From positions 1 through 16,548 of the forward strand of contig NZ_CALETI010000239.1 of the NCBI RefSeq assembly GCF_937920075.1: a stretch of 16,548 nt of DNA, in the 5' to 3' direction. The DNA is from an uncultured Agitococcus sp. Lineage in GTDB: Bacteria > Pseudomonadota > Gammaproteobacteria > Pseudomonadales > Moraxellaceae. The notes beneath the pieces were generated by a model. The model saw nothing but the letters and a program-made list of their open reading frames with translations. It was not told where the DNA came from and did not search any database. Positions 6,326-12,986 of this stretch are shown piece by piece. Every line of letters begins with the position of its first letter. Within the stretch, counting starts at the first letter, position 1. Position numbers and translations under genes: made by a program.

Positions 6326-7966
6326 TTACATCATACCGCCCATGCCACCCATGCCGCCGTCTGGCATACCAGCAGCAGCTGGTTTGTCATCTGGAGCATC
6401 GGTAATCATACATTCAGTTGTTAACATCAAGCCAGCAACAGACGCTGCATTTTCTAAGGCAGAACGTGTTACTTTAGCTGGATCTAAGATACCCATGGCG
6501 ATCATGTCAGCAAACTCACCAGAAGCGGCATTGTAACCATAGTTACCTGTGCCTTCTTTAACTTTGTTAACAATCACTGAGGCTTCTTCGCCAGCATTAG
6601 AAACGATTTGACGTAATGGAGCTTCCATTGCGCGACGTAAAATGTTGATACCTGCGTTTTGGTCAGGATTATCACCATTTAAATCTTTAATTGCTTGTAC
6701 AGCGCGCACTAAAGCCACACCACCACCAGCAACTACGCCTTCTTCTACCGCTGCACGTGTTGCATGTAAAGCGTCGTCAACACGGTCTTTCTTCTCTTTC
6801 ATTTCGATTTCAGTGGCAGCACCGACTTTGATCACAGCTACACCACCAGCGAGTTTAGCCACACGCTCTTGTAACTTCTCTTTATCGTAGTCAGAAGTGG
6901 CCTCTTCGATTTGAATACGAATAGTTTGTACACGTGCAGCGATTTCTTCGGCACGGCCCTCACCATCAATAATCGTGGTGTTTTCTTTAGAAACGATGAC
7001 TTTCTTGGCACGACCACAGTCTTGTAAGGTGGCTTTTTCTAAGCTCAAACCCACTTCTTCGGCAATCACTTGACCGCCAGTTAAGATAGCGATGTCTTGT
7101 AACATAGCTTTACGACGGTCGCCAAAACCCGGTGCTTTCACCGCACACACTTTAACAATACCACGCATGCTGTTAACAACTAATGTTGCTAAGGCTTCGC
7201 CTTCTACATCTTCAGCAATTAACAATAAGGGCTTGCTAGACTTAGCAACGCCTTCTAATACAGGAATCAATTCACGGATATTAGAGATTTTTTTGTCAAC
7301 CAATAAAATGAATGGACTGTCTAATTCGGCAGTCATTGAATCTTGTTTGTTGATGAAGTATGGGCTGATGTAACCACGGTCAAACTGCATACCTTCAACG
7401 ACTTCTAAGGTATCTTCAAAACCAGAACCTTCTTCAACAGTGATAACGCCTTCTTTGCCCACTTTATCCATGGCTTGAGCAATCAAATCACCAATAGTTG
7501 TGTCAGAGTTAGCAGAAATAGAACCAACTTGAGCAACCGCTTTGCTATCGGCACAAGGTGTTGCAATCGCTTTGATTTCAGCAACAGCAGCACGAACAGC
7601 TTTGTCGATACCGCGTTTTAAATCCATTGGATTCATGCCAGCAGCAACGGCTTTTAAACCTTCATTTAAAATAGCTTGAGCTAATACAGTAGCAGTTGTT
7701 GTACCGTCACCAGCCACATCAGCAGTTTTAGAAGCAACTTCTTTAACTAACTGTGCGCCCATGTTTTCGAACTTGTCTTTTAATTCGATTTCTTTAGCAA
7801 CAGAGACACCATCTTTAGTGATGTGTGGTGCGCCAAAAGCTTTGTCGATGACGACGTTACGGCCTTTTGGGCCCAAAGTTACTTTAACAGCATCAGCTAA
7901 AATGTTTACGCCATTAATCATTTTTTGACGAGCGGAGTCACCGAATTTTACGTCTTTAGCAGCCAT
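6326..7966 (-). CDS. groEL: 60-kDa chaperonin GroEL
   Basis: GroEL forms the double-ring, ATP-driven folding chamber of the cytosol together with GroES. The 546-residue sequence is full length: MAAKDVKFGDSARQKMINGV start, ATP site VAGDGTTTATVL with D87, the apical domain around IRELIPVLEGVAKSS, and the second ATP-contacting stretch ATRAAVEEGVVAGGGVAL. It ends in the flexible GGM repeat tail (GMPDGGMGGMGGMM). The ATG at 7966 follows GAGGTT at 7975-7980. It is 42 bases downstream of groES and shares its sigma-32 promoter. Sequence and length are wholly typical, with no sign of specialisation. Confidence 0.99.
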   Translation of the reverse strand: MAAKDVKFGDSARQKMINGVNILADAVKVTLGPKGRNVVIDKAFGAPHITKDGVSVAKEIELKDKFENMGAQLVKEVASKTADVAGDGTTTATVLAQAILNEGLKAVAAGMNPMDLKRGIDKAVRAAVAEIKAIATPCADSKAVAQVGSISANSDTTIGDLIAQAMDKVGKEGVITVEEGSGFEDTLEVVEGMQFDRGYISPYFINKQDSMTAELDSPFILLVDKKISNIRELIPVLEGVAKSSKPLLLIAEDVEGEALATLVVNSMRGIVKVCAVKAPGFGDRRKAMLQDIAILTGGQVIAEEVGLSLEKATLQDCGRAKKVIVSKENTTIIDGEGRAEEIAARVQTIRIQIEEATSDYDKEKLQERVAKLAGGVAVIKVGAATEIEMKEKKDRVDDALHATRAAVEEGVVAGGGVALVRAVQAIKDLNGDNPDQNAGINILRRAMEAPLRQIVSNAGEEASVIVNKVKEGTGNYGYNAASGEFADMIAMGILDPAKVTRSALENAASVAGLMLTTECMITDAPDDKPAAAGMPDGGMGGMGGMM

Positions 7967-8008
7967 TTTTGACTAACCTCAAAATACTTAATATTAACAA
8001 TCCAAGAA

Positions 8009-8299
8009 TTAGGCTTCTAATACGCCTAAAATTTCTGATTCTTTCATAATCAATAATTCTTCACCGTCAACTTTAACAGTGCTACCAGAATATTGACCAA
8101 ATAATACTTTGTCGCCCACTTTGACATCTAAAGGACGAACTTCGCCAGATTCAGTAATTTGGCCATTACCCACTGCAATCACTTCACCTTGAGAAGGTTT
8201 TTCAGCAGCAGAACCCGGCAATACGATACCGCCTGCGGTTTTGGTTTCTTGCTCTTCGCGGCGAATTACCACACGGTCATGTAAAGGACGAATTTTCAT
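8009..8299 (-). CDS. groES: 10-kDa co-chaperonin GroES
   Basis: GroES is the heptameric lid of the GroEL chamber. The 96-residue protein begins MKIRPLHDRVVIRREEQETK. The mobile loop that docks on GroEL lies in EEQETKTAGGIVLPGSAAEK (about 16-35), and the C-terminal half has VGDKVLFGQYSGSTVKVDG. It is full length. SD AGGAG lies eight bases upstream of the ATG at 8299. It heads the groES-groEL operon, with a hairpin leader and a sigma-32 promoter directly upstream. Confidence 0.99.
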   Translation of the reverse strand: MKIRPLHDRVVIRREEQETKTAGGIVLPGSAAEKPSQGEVIAVGNGQITESGEVRPLDVKVGDKVLFGQYSGSTVKVDGEELLIMKESEILGVLEA

Positions 8300-8343
8300 T
8301 GTTCGCGCTCCTGAATGCGTTACATATATCGTTTGATTAAAAA

Positions 8344-8364
8344 CTCACTGCTTACAGCAGTGAG
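8344..8364 (-). promoter_or_regulatory. Hairpin at the 5' end of the groESL transcript
   Basis: CTCACTGC (8344-8351) and GCAGTGAG (8357-8364) form a perfect 8-bp stem with a 5-base loop. On the minus strand it begins two to four bases after the expected sigma-32 start (near 8366-8368) and is followed directly by TTTTT. It is not the CIRCE element, which needs a 9-bp TTAGCACTC arm and a 9-base spacer. It could protect the mRNA 5' end or act as an early attenuator. The structure is seen; the role is not known. Confidence 0.65.
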
Positions 8365-8373
8365 ACTGTGGAA

Positions 8374-8401
8374 AAATGGGGACAGCTTTACCAGCTTCAA
8401 G
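8374..8401 (-). promoter_or_regulatory. Sigma-32 heat-shock promoter of groES-groEL
   Basis: On the minus strand CTTGAAG (8401-8395) is followed after 13 bases by CCCCATTT (8381-8374), close to a perfect sigma-32 consensus, with the extended CCC before CTTGAA also present. The heptamer and spacer length are identical to those at htpG. It starts directly after the fxsA terminator, so groESL is insulated from the upstream genes. Confidence 0.93.
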
Positions 8402-8404
8402 GGG

Positions 8405-8442
8405 AAAAAATAAAAATAAGAGCAGATAGACCTTATCCGCTC
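8405..8442 (-). terminator. Terminator after fxsA
   Basis: On the minus strand GAGCGGATA and TATCTGCTC (8442-8420) pair over 9 bases, including one G-U pair, around a 5-base loop. A T-rich run (8419-8405) follows. It sits 9 bases after the fxsA stop and ends the hugZ-fxsA unit before the groES promoter. Confidence 0.85.
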
Positions 8443-8451
8443 AAAAAACAG

Positions 8452-9054
8452 TCAGTTATTTTTATCTAAACGAGTAGTGACTTTCATGCCACCCTTCACT
8501 TCTGTTGAAGTTTGTATAGGTTTTTGAGTTGCTGTAGTCACACGCATATTACTTACGGCTGGTGTTGGTTTAGCTTTAACTTCAGTTGCCTCACCATCAA
8601 AGACATCACCTTTCGCAAAGGGATTATTACCAAAGGGCGATTGTTGTCCAAATGGTGACTGGCCTGCTCGACCAAAACCACCCATCATCATTAAATTTGC
8701 ACCACGCGCTGCGAAAGCTTGTTGCATTTTACCTTGTAATGCTTTTTGCACAGGTGGTAACAATAACAGTACCGCCATTAAATCAGTGAGTACGCTGGGC
8801 AAAATCAATAAAAAGCCAGCTAATGCCTGACAAATTGCAGCAAGAAAATTGGCATTGGGATCAACTGCCCCACCCATTTGTGCTTGTTGTAATTGGGGAG
8901 TTAACTCTTTGCTTGCACCTTTCATAATTTGACGACCGACAATAAAAGCCATCACAAACCATAATAGCAGCATCCAACCACCCACTTGTTTACCGACCCA
9001 AATACTCAAAACGATATCGGCGATTAAAAAACCAATTACTAATAATAAAGCCAT
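8452..9054 (-). CDS. fxsA: FxsA-family inner-membrane protein
   Basis: FxsA is a small cytoplasmic-membrane protein whose E. coli homologue, when overproduced, relieves F-plasmid exclusion of phage T7 by titrating PifA; its normal role is unclear. The 200-residue protein shows the family pattern: hydrophobic segments at about 2-19 (ALLLVIGFLIADIVLSIWVG), 25-42 (GWMLLLWFVMAFIVGRQIM) and 68-100 (AICQALAGFLLILPSVLTDLMAVLLLLPPV). The last of these carries the typical L-x-PG/PS-x-x-TD turn. A Gly/Phe-rich and then polar cytoplasmic tail follows (131-200). Location beside groES is common in gammaproteobacteria. The ATG at 9054 is two bases after the upstream stop and has an AGGA SD, so it is co-transcribed with the HugZ-like gene. 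Confidence 0.88.
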   Translation of the reverse strand: MALLLVIGFLIADIVLSIWVGKQVGGWMLLLWFVMAFIVGRQIMKGASKELTPQLQQAQMGGAVDPNANFLAAICQALAGFLLILPSVLTDLMAVLLLLPPVQKALQGKMQQAFAARGANLMMMGGFGRAGQSPFGQQSPFGNNPFAKGDVFDGEATEVKAKPTPAVSNMRVTTATQKPIQTSTEVKGGMKVTTRLDKNN

Positions 9055-9056
9055 GT

Positions 9057-9761
9057 TTAATTTCCTGTTTGACGCGCTATTTTTAATAACTCAACTAATG
9101 TTTGTCGTACTTGCTGTGGACTATTGACTGCTTGTGGGAAGCTAATATAAATAATTTTTTCGCCAATGCGTAAATGAAAGCCCAAACTATCAATACCCGT
9201 CATTGATATAGTGACATTATTTGCAACAATATTGGCTAGTTTAGCATATAACGGTAAAGCATCGGCATGGTCTTGATTCATGTGTTCAACTATATCAGTC
9301 TCTGTTTCTGCATGAAAAGGATTCGCCAAAGTTTGCGGTTCTGCCCAATGAATTTTGCCAAAGCCACCAATATAACGGTATTTGACGGGTTGTAAGACCC
9401 AAAAACTAAAATCGTGAATGTTGTGGAAATCTTTTGATTGAGGGAAATAACGATAATAACGCTGAGCGATTGTCTCTACCTCATGTTGAGCAACAGGCGT
9501 AGCATCAGCAATAATGGTTAACCTTGCTGCTGCTTGAATATCATCCCCCTCAGCAAACACCAACAAAGAACAACGTTTATCAACTTTTAAATTTTTAGTA
9601 TGTTGAGCCAACTCAGAAATTAAAATAATGACTCGCCCTTGATAGTCTAAACAAAATGGCACAACAGAGCCAAAAGGATAGCCTTGCAAATGTTGAGAAT
9701 GGGTACTTAACACCCCTTGATAACTTTGTAACAATAATTGTTGCAATTCGCTATTTGCCAT
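9057..9761 (-). CDS. HugZ-family split-barrel protein with DUF2470 domain
   Basis: This 234-residue protein has a pyridoxamine-5'-phosphate-oxidase-type flavin/heme-binding split barrel (about 1-140, with LSTHSQHLQGYPFGSVVPF near the start and FWVLQPVKYRYIGGFGKIHW at its end). A DUF2470 domain follows (about 155-230, ETDIVEHMNQDHADALPLYA). HugZ and HutZ relatives bind heme and help release its iron, and this architecture is shared with them. Without a heme-uptake locus nearby, the substrate cannot be fixed. The ATG at 9761 is preferred to a TTG four codons earlier because MANSELQQLLL fits relatives and GGGTG lies before it. It forms an operon with fxsA and diverges from ampG. Confidence 0.85.
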   Translation of the reverse strand: MANSELQQLLLQSYQGVLSTHSQHLQGYPFGSVVPFCLDYQGRVIILISELAQHTKNLKVDKRCSLLVFAEGDDIQAAARLTIIADATPVAQHEVETIAQRYYRYFPQSKDFHNIHDFSFWVLQPVKYRYIGGFGKIHWAEPQTLANPFHAETETDIVEHMNQDHADALPLYAKLANIVANNVTISMTGIDSLGFHLRIGEKIIYISFPQAVNSPQQVRQTLVELLKIARQTGN

Positions 9762-9873
9762 AACTTCACCCAAACTTGATCTTTTTCAAGATTATCATAA
9801 AGCGATCTTTGCCATCTGTTATTGTTTTGCATTACTCTCTGCCCATCATTCATAAAATTTAACTTCAACCATC

Positions 9874-11151
9874 ATGACTAATCCTACAACTCGAACCTAT
9901 ACCCTCAAGGAAGCCTTTGCCCAACCTGCGGCATTGATTATGTTCTTTTTTGGCTTTACCTCTGGTTTACCCTTTTTATTGGTCGGAGGCACATTATCTG
10001 CGTGGTTAAAAGATAGCCAAGTTTCTTTAGAGATGATTGGCTTAATTAGTTATGCGTCTTTAACTTATTCACTAAAATTTTTATGGTCACCCTTTGTAGA
10101 TCAAGCAAAATTACCTATTTTGCATAAACTAGGTCAACGGCGTAGTTGGCTATTACTGGCACAAATTATGTTATGTACTAGCTTATTGGCGATGTCAGTT
10201 ATTAGTCCTCATGCCTTAACATTGTTCGTCTTATTTGTTTTTTTAGCCGCATTTGCAGGCGCAACTCAAGACATTGTTGTCGATGCTTACCGTATTGAAA
10301 TTGCACCTGCCGAAATACAGGGGGCATTAGCCGCCACTTATACGCTAGGTTATCGTTTTGCCTTACTTGCTTCAGGAGCGTTAGCTTTGATGTTAGCTGA
10401 CCATGTCTCGTGGCCATTAATTTACCAATTGATGGCAGGTTTAGTCATATTTATGATGCTTGCCACTTATTTAGCCAAAGAACCACAACGTCAACAAAGT
10501 ACCTTTAACTCTTTTGGCGAAATGATGACTGATGGTGTAATTGGCCCTTTTAAAGACTTTTTTGTTCGATATAAAGGTGCTTTAGGAGTTGGCCTATTAC
10601 TATTTATGGGCTTATTTAAAATAGCCGACCAAATGTTAGGCGTGATGGCTATTCCCTTTTATTTAGATAGTGGCTTTACCAAAACTCAGATTGGTGCAGT
10701 TTCCAAATTATTTGGCGTATGGGTAGGTATTGCGGGGGCATTTATTGGTGGTGCAAGTGTGGTTCGATTTGGGATTGAACGCACTTTATTTGTGGGCATG
10801 ATCGTCGGTGCATTAAGTAACTTATTGTTTATTTTATTGAGTTTATTTCCTGCCAATATTAATATTTTTGTCTTAGTGATTGGTGGTGAAAACTTTGCTG
10901 GTGGATTTTTGGGAACAGCCGCTGTTGCATGGTTATCATCTTTAGTTAATCAACACTATACCGCCACCCAATATGCTTTATTTAGCTCTTTAGTGACTTT
11001 ACCTGGTAAATTAATTGGTGGACTATCAGGCTTTATGGTGACAAGCATAGGTTATGTAGGATTTTTTGTTTTTTCGACTGTCTCTATTTTGCCTGCGTTA
11101 ATACTATTTATATGGTTGCGTAAAAAAATACAGGTTAATAAATTTTATTAA
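9874..11151 (+). CDS. ampG: AmpG-family muropeptide permease (MFS)
   Basis: AmpG carries anhydro-muropeptides from periplasm to cytoplasm for peptidoglycan recycling, and in some species this drives beta-lactamase induction. The 425-residue protein has about twelve hydrophobic segments. Family signatures include FFFGFTSGLPFLLVGGTLSA at residues 23-42, LWSPFVDQAKLPILHKLGQR, the loop GATQDIVVDAYRIEIAP and ALAATYTLGYRFALLASGAL. It is shorter than E. coli AmpG (491 residues) and lacks the last two helices of that protein, ending RKKIQVNKFY; shorter members are known. No SD is evident before the ATG. No ampC or ampR lies nearby. A different solute within the same permease family is possible. Confidence 0.82.
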   Translation: MTNPTTRTYTLKEAFAQPAALIMFFFGFTSGLPFLLVGGTLSAWLKDSQVSLEMIGLISYASLTYSLKFLWSPFVDQAKLPILHKLGQRRSWLLLAQIMLCTSLLAMSVISPHALTLFVLFVFLAAFAGATQDIVVDAYRIEIAPAEIQGALAATYTLGYRFALLASGALALMLADHVSWPLIYQLMAGLVIFMMLATYLAKEPQRQQSTFNSFGEMMTDGVIGPFKDFFVRYKGALGVGLLLFMGLFKIADQMLGVMAIPFYLDSGFTKTQIGAVSKLFGVWVGIAGAFIGGASVVRFGIERTLFVGMIVGALSNLLFILLSLFPANINIFVLVIGGENFAGGFLGTAAVAWLSSLVNQHYTATQYALFSSLVTLPGKLIGGLSGFMVTSIGYVGFFVFSTVSILPALILFIWLRKKIQVNKFY

Positions 11152-11202
11152 CAATCAAACAACAGCAAAAACAAGCTTTTACGCTATCTTATCAAAGAGA
11201 CT

Positions 11203-11224
11203 TCGGCTGTTTGTTAACAGCCGA
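11203..11224 (+). terminator. Hairpin after ampG, possible terminator
   Basis: TCGGCTGTT and AACAGCCGA form a perfect 9-bp stem with a TGTT loop, followed by TTTAATAAT. The U-tract is poor, so termination may be leaky. It lies 51 bases after the ampG stop and 31 bases before the start of the porin gene, so it could also shape that leader. Confidence 0.55.
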
Positions 11225-11255
11225 TTTAATAATAACAACAGAGGAACTCTAATCT

Positions 11256-12497
11256 ATTAAACTTTATCCACGTTATTTAGCTATTGCGATTAGTTTATTA
11301 AGCACCCAAGCATGGTCTGCTGGCTTTGCCTTAAATGAGCAAAGTATAAAAAGTATGGGTATGACTCAAGCTGGTCGGGCTTCAACAGCTGCCGATCCAA
11401 CAACATTATTTTCCAATCCTGCTGGTTTAACACAGCTAAGTGGTACACAAATGAGTGGCAATGCTACTTTTATTTATGCACCCGCTGACATTGAAAATGT
11501 TAAAGCATCACATGCAGGAACAAATAATGGCGATATGATTCCACCTACTTGGGTTGGTTCGGGTTTTATTAGTCACCAAATGAATGATAATTTAACTGTT
11601 GGTGTGGGCAATTACGCACCATTTGGTTTATCAACTAATTATGAAAGCTCCTTCCAAGGTCGTTTTTTTGGTGATAAAAGCAAAGTCAAAGTTATTGCTA
11701 TTCAGCCAACGATTGCTTACAAAATTAATGACAACTTTTCTGTTGGTTTAGGTTTAAGTGCTAGCAAAATTGAAGGCCTATTATCGGCTGCGGTAGCTCC
11801 AATCCCTAGCAATCCTAGTCTTGAAGTCATGGGTGATGATATAAGTTTTGGCTACAACTTAGGCTTATTATGGAAACTCGATGAACAGACTCGTGTTGGT
11901 TTTAATTACCGAAGCGAAACCGAATATAGTTTAGAAGGAACAACAAAAGTTTTTAACTTTCCAGTCAATGGCGCATATTTAAACTATGATGCAAGTTTAG
12001 ATATTTCTACCCCAGCAACCATAGAGGTATCTATTAGCCATCAGCTCAATAGTGATACTAATATTCATGCAAGTATTGGCTTAACTCAATGGAGTGTTTT
12101 AGAAAACTTAATCATTAAAAATCAAAATGCACCATCTAATTTTGCCACTATTACAGAGGAGTTACATTGGGAAGACTCATGGGCATATAGTGTTGGTGCA
12201 GACTGGAAAAGTGGTCATGGCGTCACTTATCGTGCAGGTTTAGGTGTCGATAATACACCAGTTACTGACGAGCATCGCAGTGTACGTGTGCCTAGTGAAG
12301 ATAGAACCGTATTAAGTTTAGGATTAAGTTATCCATTCAATGATAAAATGTCTATTGATGCGGCCTACATGTTTTTAAAAGAGAAAACAGCTCACATTGA
12401 TCGCGTGAAAGGCGCAGGCAATAGTGGTGTAACATATAGCGCAGATTATAAGGGTGTTGCTCATTTAATTGGCGCACAGTTAAATATGAAGTTTTAA
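11256..12497 (+). CDS. FadL/OmpP1-family outer-membrane porin, ATT start
   Basis: FadL-type barrels pass long-chain fatty acids and other hydrophobic molecules through the outer membrane. The mature N-terminus GFALNEQSIKSMGMTQAGRA followed by DPTTLFSNPAGLTQL is the family hallmark (hatch region, NPAG motif). The rest is 14-strand-like amphipathic sequence ending in Phe (LNMKF). The first ATG in frame (11355) lies after the signal peptide, so it cannot be the start. Upstream the frame is open back to a TAA at 11250-11252 and has no ATG, GTG, TTG or CTG. ATT at 11256 begins a proper signal peptide, (M)KLYPRYLAIAISLLSTQAW-SA, with GAGGA at 11241-11245. This gives 413 residues, normal for the family. 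Either ATT is used, or ATG has mutated. Confidence 0.85.
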   Translation: MKLYPRYLAIAISLLSTQAWSAGFALNEQSIKSMGMTQAGRASTAADPTTLFSNPAGLTQLSGTQMSGNATFIYAPADIENVKASHAGTNNGDMIPPTWVGSGFISHQMNDNLTVGVGNYAPFGLSTNYESSFQGRFFGDKSKVKVIAIQPTIAYKINDNFSVGLGLSASKIEGLLSAAVAPIPSNPSLEVMGDDISFGYNLGLLWKLDEQTRVGFNYRSETEYSLEGTTKVFNFPVNGAYLNYDASLDISTPATIEVSISHQLNSDTNIHASIGLTQWSVLENLIIKNQNAPSNFATITEELHWEDSWAYSVGADWKSGHGVTYRAGLGVDNTPVTDEHRSVRVPSEDRTVLSLGLSYPFNDKMSIDAAYMFLKEKTAHIDRVKGAGNSGVTYSADYKGVAHLIGAQLNMKF

Positions 12498-12530
12498 ACG
12501 CTAAAACCTCCAGTCAAAATTGTGCTATTC

Positions 12531-12561
12531 GGACAAACTAAAAATTAAATTTAGTTTGTCC
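12531..12561 (+). terminator. Long hairpin after the porin gene
   Basis: GGACAAACTAAA and TTTAGTTTGTCC form a perfect 12-bp stem with a 7-base AT-rich loop, 34 bases after the porin stop. No clean U-tract follows (AACCTTTGTCTT). It is probably a 3' processing or stability hairpin, or an inefficient terminator. Confidence 0.6.
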
Positions 12562-12642
12562 AACCTTTGTCTTGCATCTCTCACACATCTTACCTAATAT
12601 CCGCCCTGCTTTATGGTGTCCGTTTAAGTACGGTTTGACTTT

Positions 12643-12745
12643 TTAGGACTTACGCGGTTATCGCTTATTTATTCATATTTCAGGCATTTTTAATGCCCTT
12701 ATGTTCATAAAACGCGCTAATTTCAACGAAATGCGTAAACCCTAT
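12643..12745. repeat. Possible miniature inverted-repeat element upstream of the riboswitch
   Basis: TTAGGACTTACGC (12643-12655) and the complement of 12733-12745 (ATAGGGTTTACGC) match at 10 of 13 bases, enclosing about 77 bases. Near the centre GGCATT (12683-12688) and AATGCC (12692-12697) make a 6-bp hairpin. The ends resemble transposon termini. There is no coding capacity and no clear target duplication, and the right arm touches the riboswitch, so the assignment is weak. Confidence 0.3.
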
Positions 12746-12902
12746 CATGTTACAAATGGGAAACTGGTGCAAATCCAGTGCTGCCCCCGCAACGGTAACT
12801 ATGTTTGTTTATTTTATATGCCACTGTTTTTAAATGGGAAGGCTAAATAAACGACTGTCTTAGACAGTCGGCATAGGAGTCCGGAGACCGACCATATTTG
12901 CC
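12735..12902 (+). promoter_or_regulatory. Cobalamin riboswitch controlling btuB
   Basis: This RNA aptamer binds adenosyl- or related cobalamin and represses expression of B12 genes. Core elements appear in the canonical order. ATGGGAA (12756-12762) is followed by the P5 stem ACTGG/CCAGT around TGCAAAT (12763-12779), then GCTGCCCCCGCAACGGTAA. The pair GCCACTG and GGGAAGGC (12820-12844) and a peripheral 8-bp hairpin CGACTGTC-TTA-GACAGTCG (12852-12870) come next. The closing GGAGTCCGGAGACCGACC ends at 12893. Outer limits are approximate; GTAAA (12735-12739) can pair with TTTGC (12897-12901) as P1. btuB begins 85 bases further on. Confidence 0.95.
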
Positions 12903-12907
12903 AATAT

Positions 12908-12950
12908 AACGCTCTTTTTTTGGATAAGTGGCGTTTTCTTTTCATTTTTT
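12908..12950 (+). terminator. Possible riboswitch expression-platform terminator
   Basis: AACGCT (12908-12913) can pair with GGCGTT-type sequence (12930-12935), which runs into TTTTCTTTTCATTTTTT (12934-12950). The stem is only six pairs, one of them G-U, with a 16-base loop, so it is a weak candidate for ligand-induced termination. Sequestration of the btuB ribosome site is the alternative. Confidence 0.3.
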
Positions 12951-12986
12951 CGCTGTTTGCGGGGAACCAAACAGTCGGAGTTATTT

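Noticed and set aside
6294..7373. Open frames on the plus strand opposite groEL (6294-6536, 6642-6890, 7092-7373)
   Set aside because: They are antisense shadows of the highly conserved groEL reading frame, with no SD and no recognisable domains.
8344..8364. CIRCE operator (HrcA) upstream of groES
   Set aside because: The arm sequence CTCACTGC and the 5-base spacer differ from TTAGCACTC with a 9-base spacer, and a sigma-32 promoter explains the regulation.
8586..8789. Plus-strand open frame opposite fxsA
   Set aside because: Low-complexity shadow of the Gly/Pro-rich FxsA tail with no start signal.
10202..10417. Minus-strand open frame inside ampG
   Set aside because: Antisense of conserved permease helices, with no SD.
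11355..12497. Porin gene starting at the ATG at 11355
   Set aside because: This would remove the signal peptide and the conserved mature N-terminus GFALNEQS, which are encoded in frame upstream.
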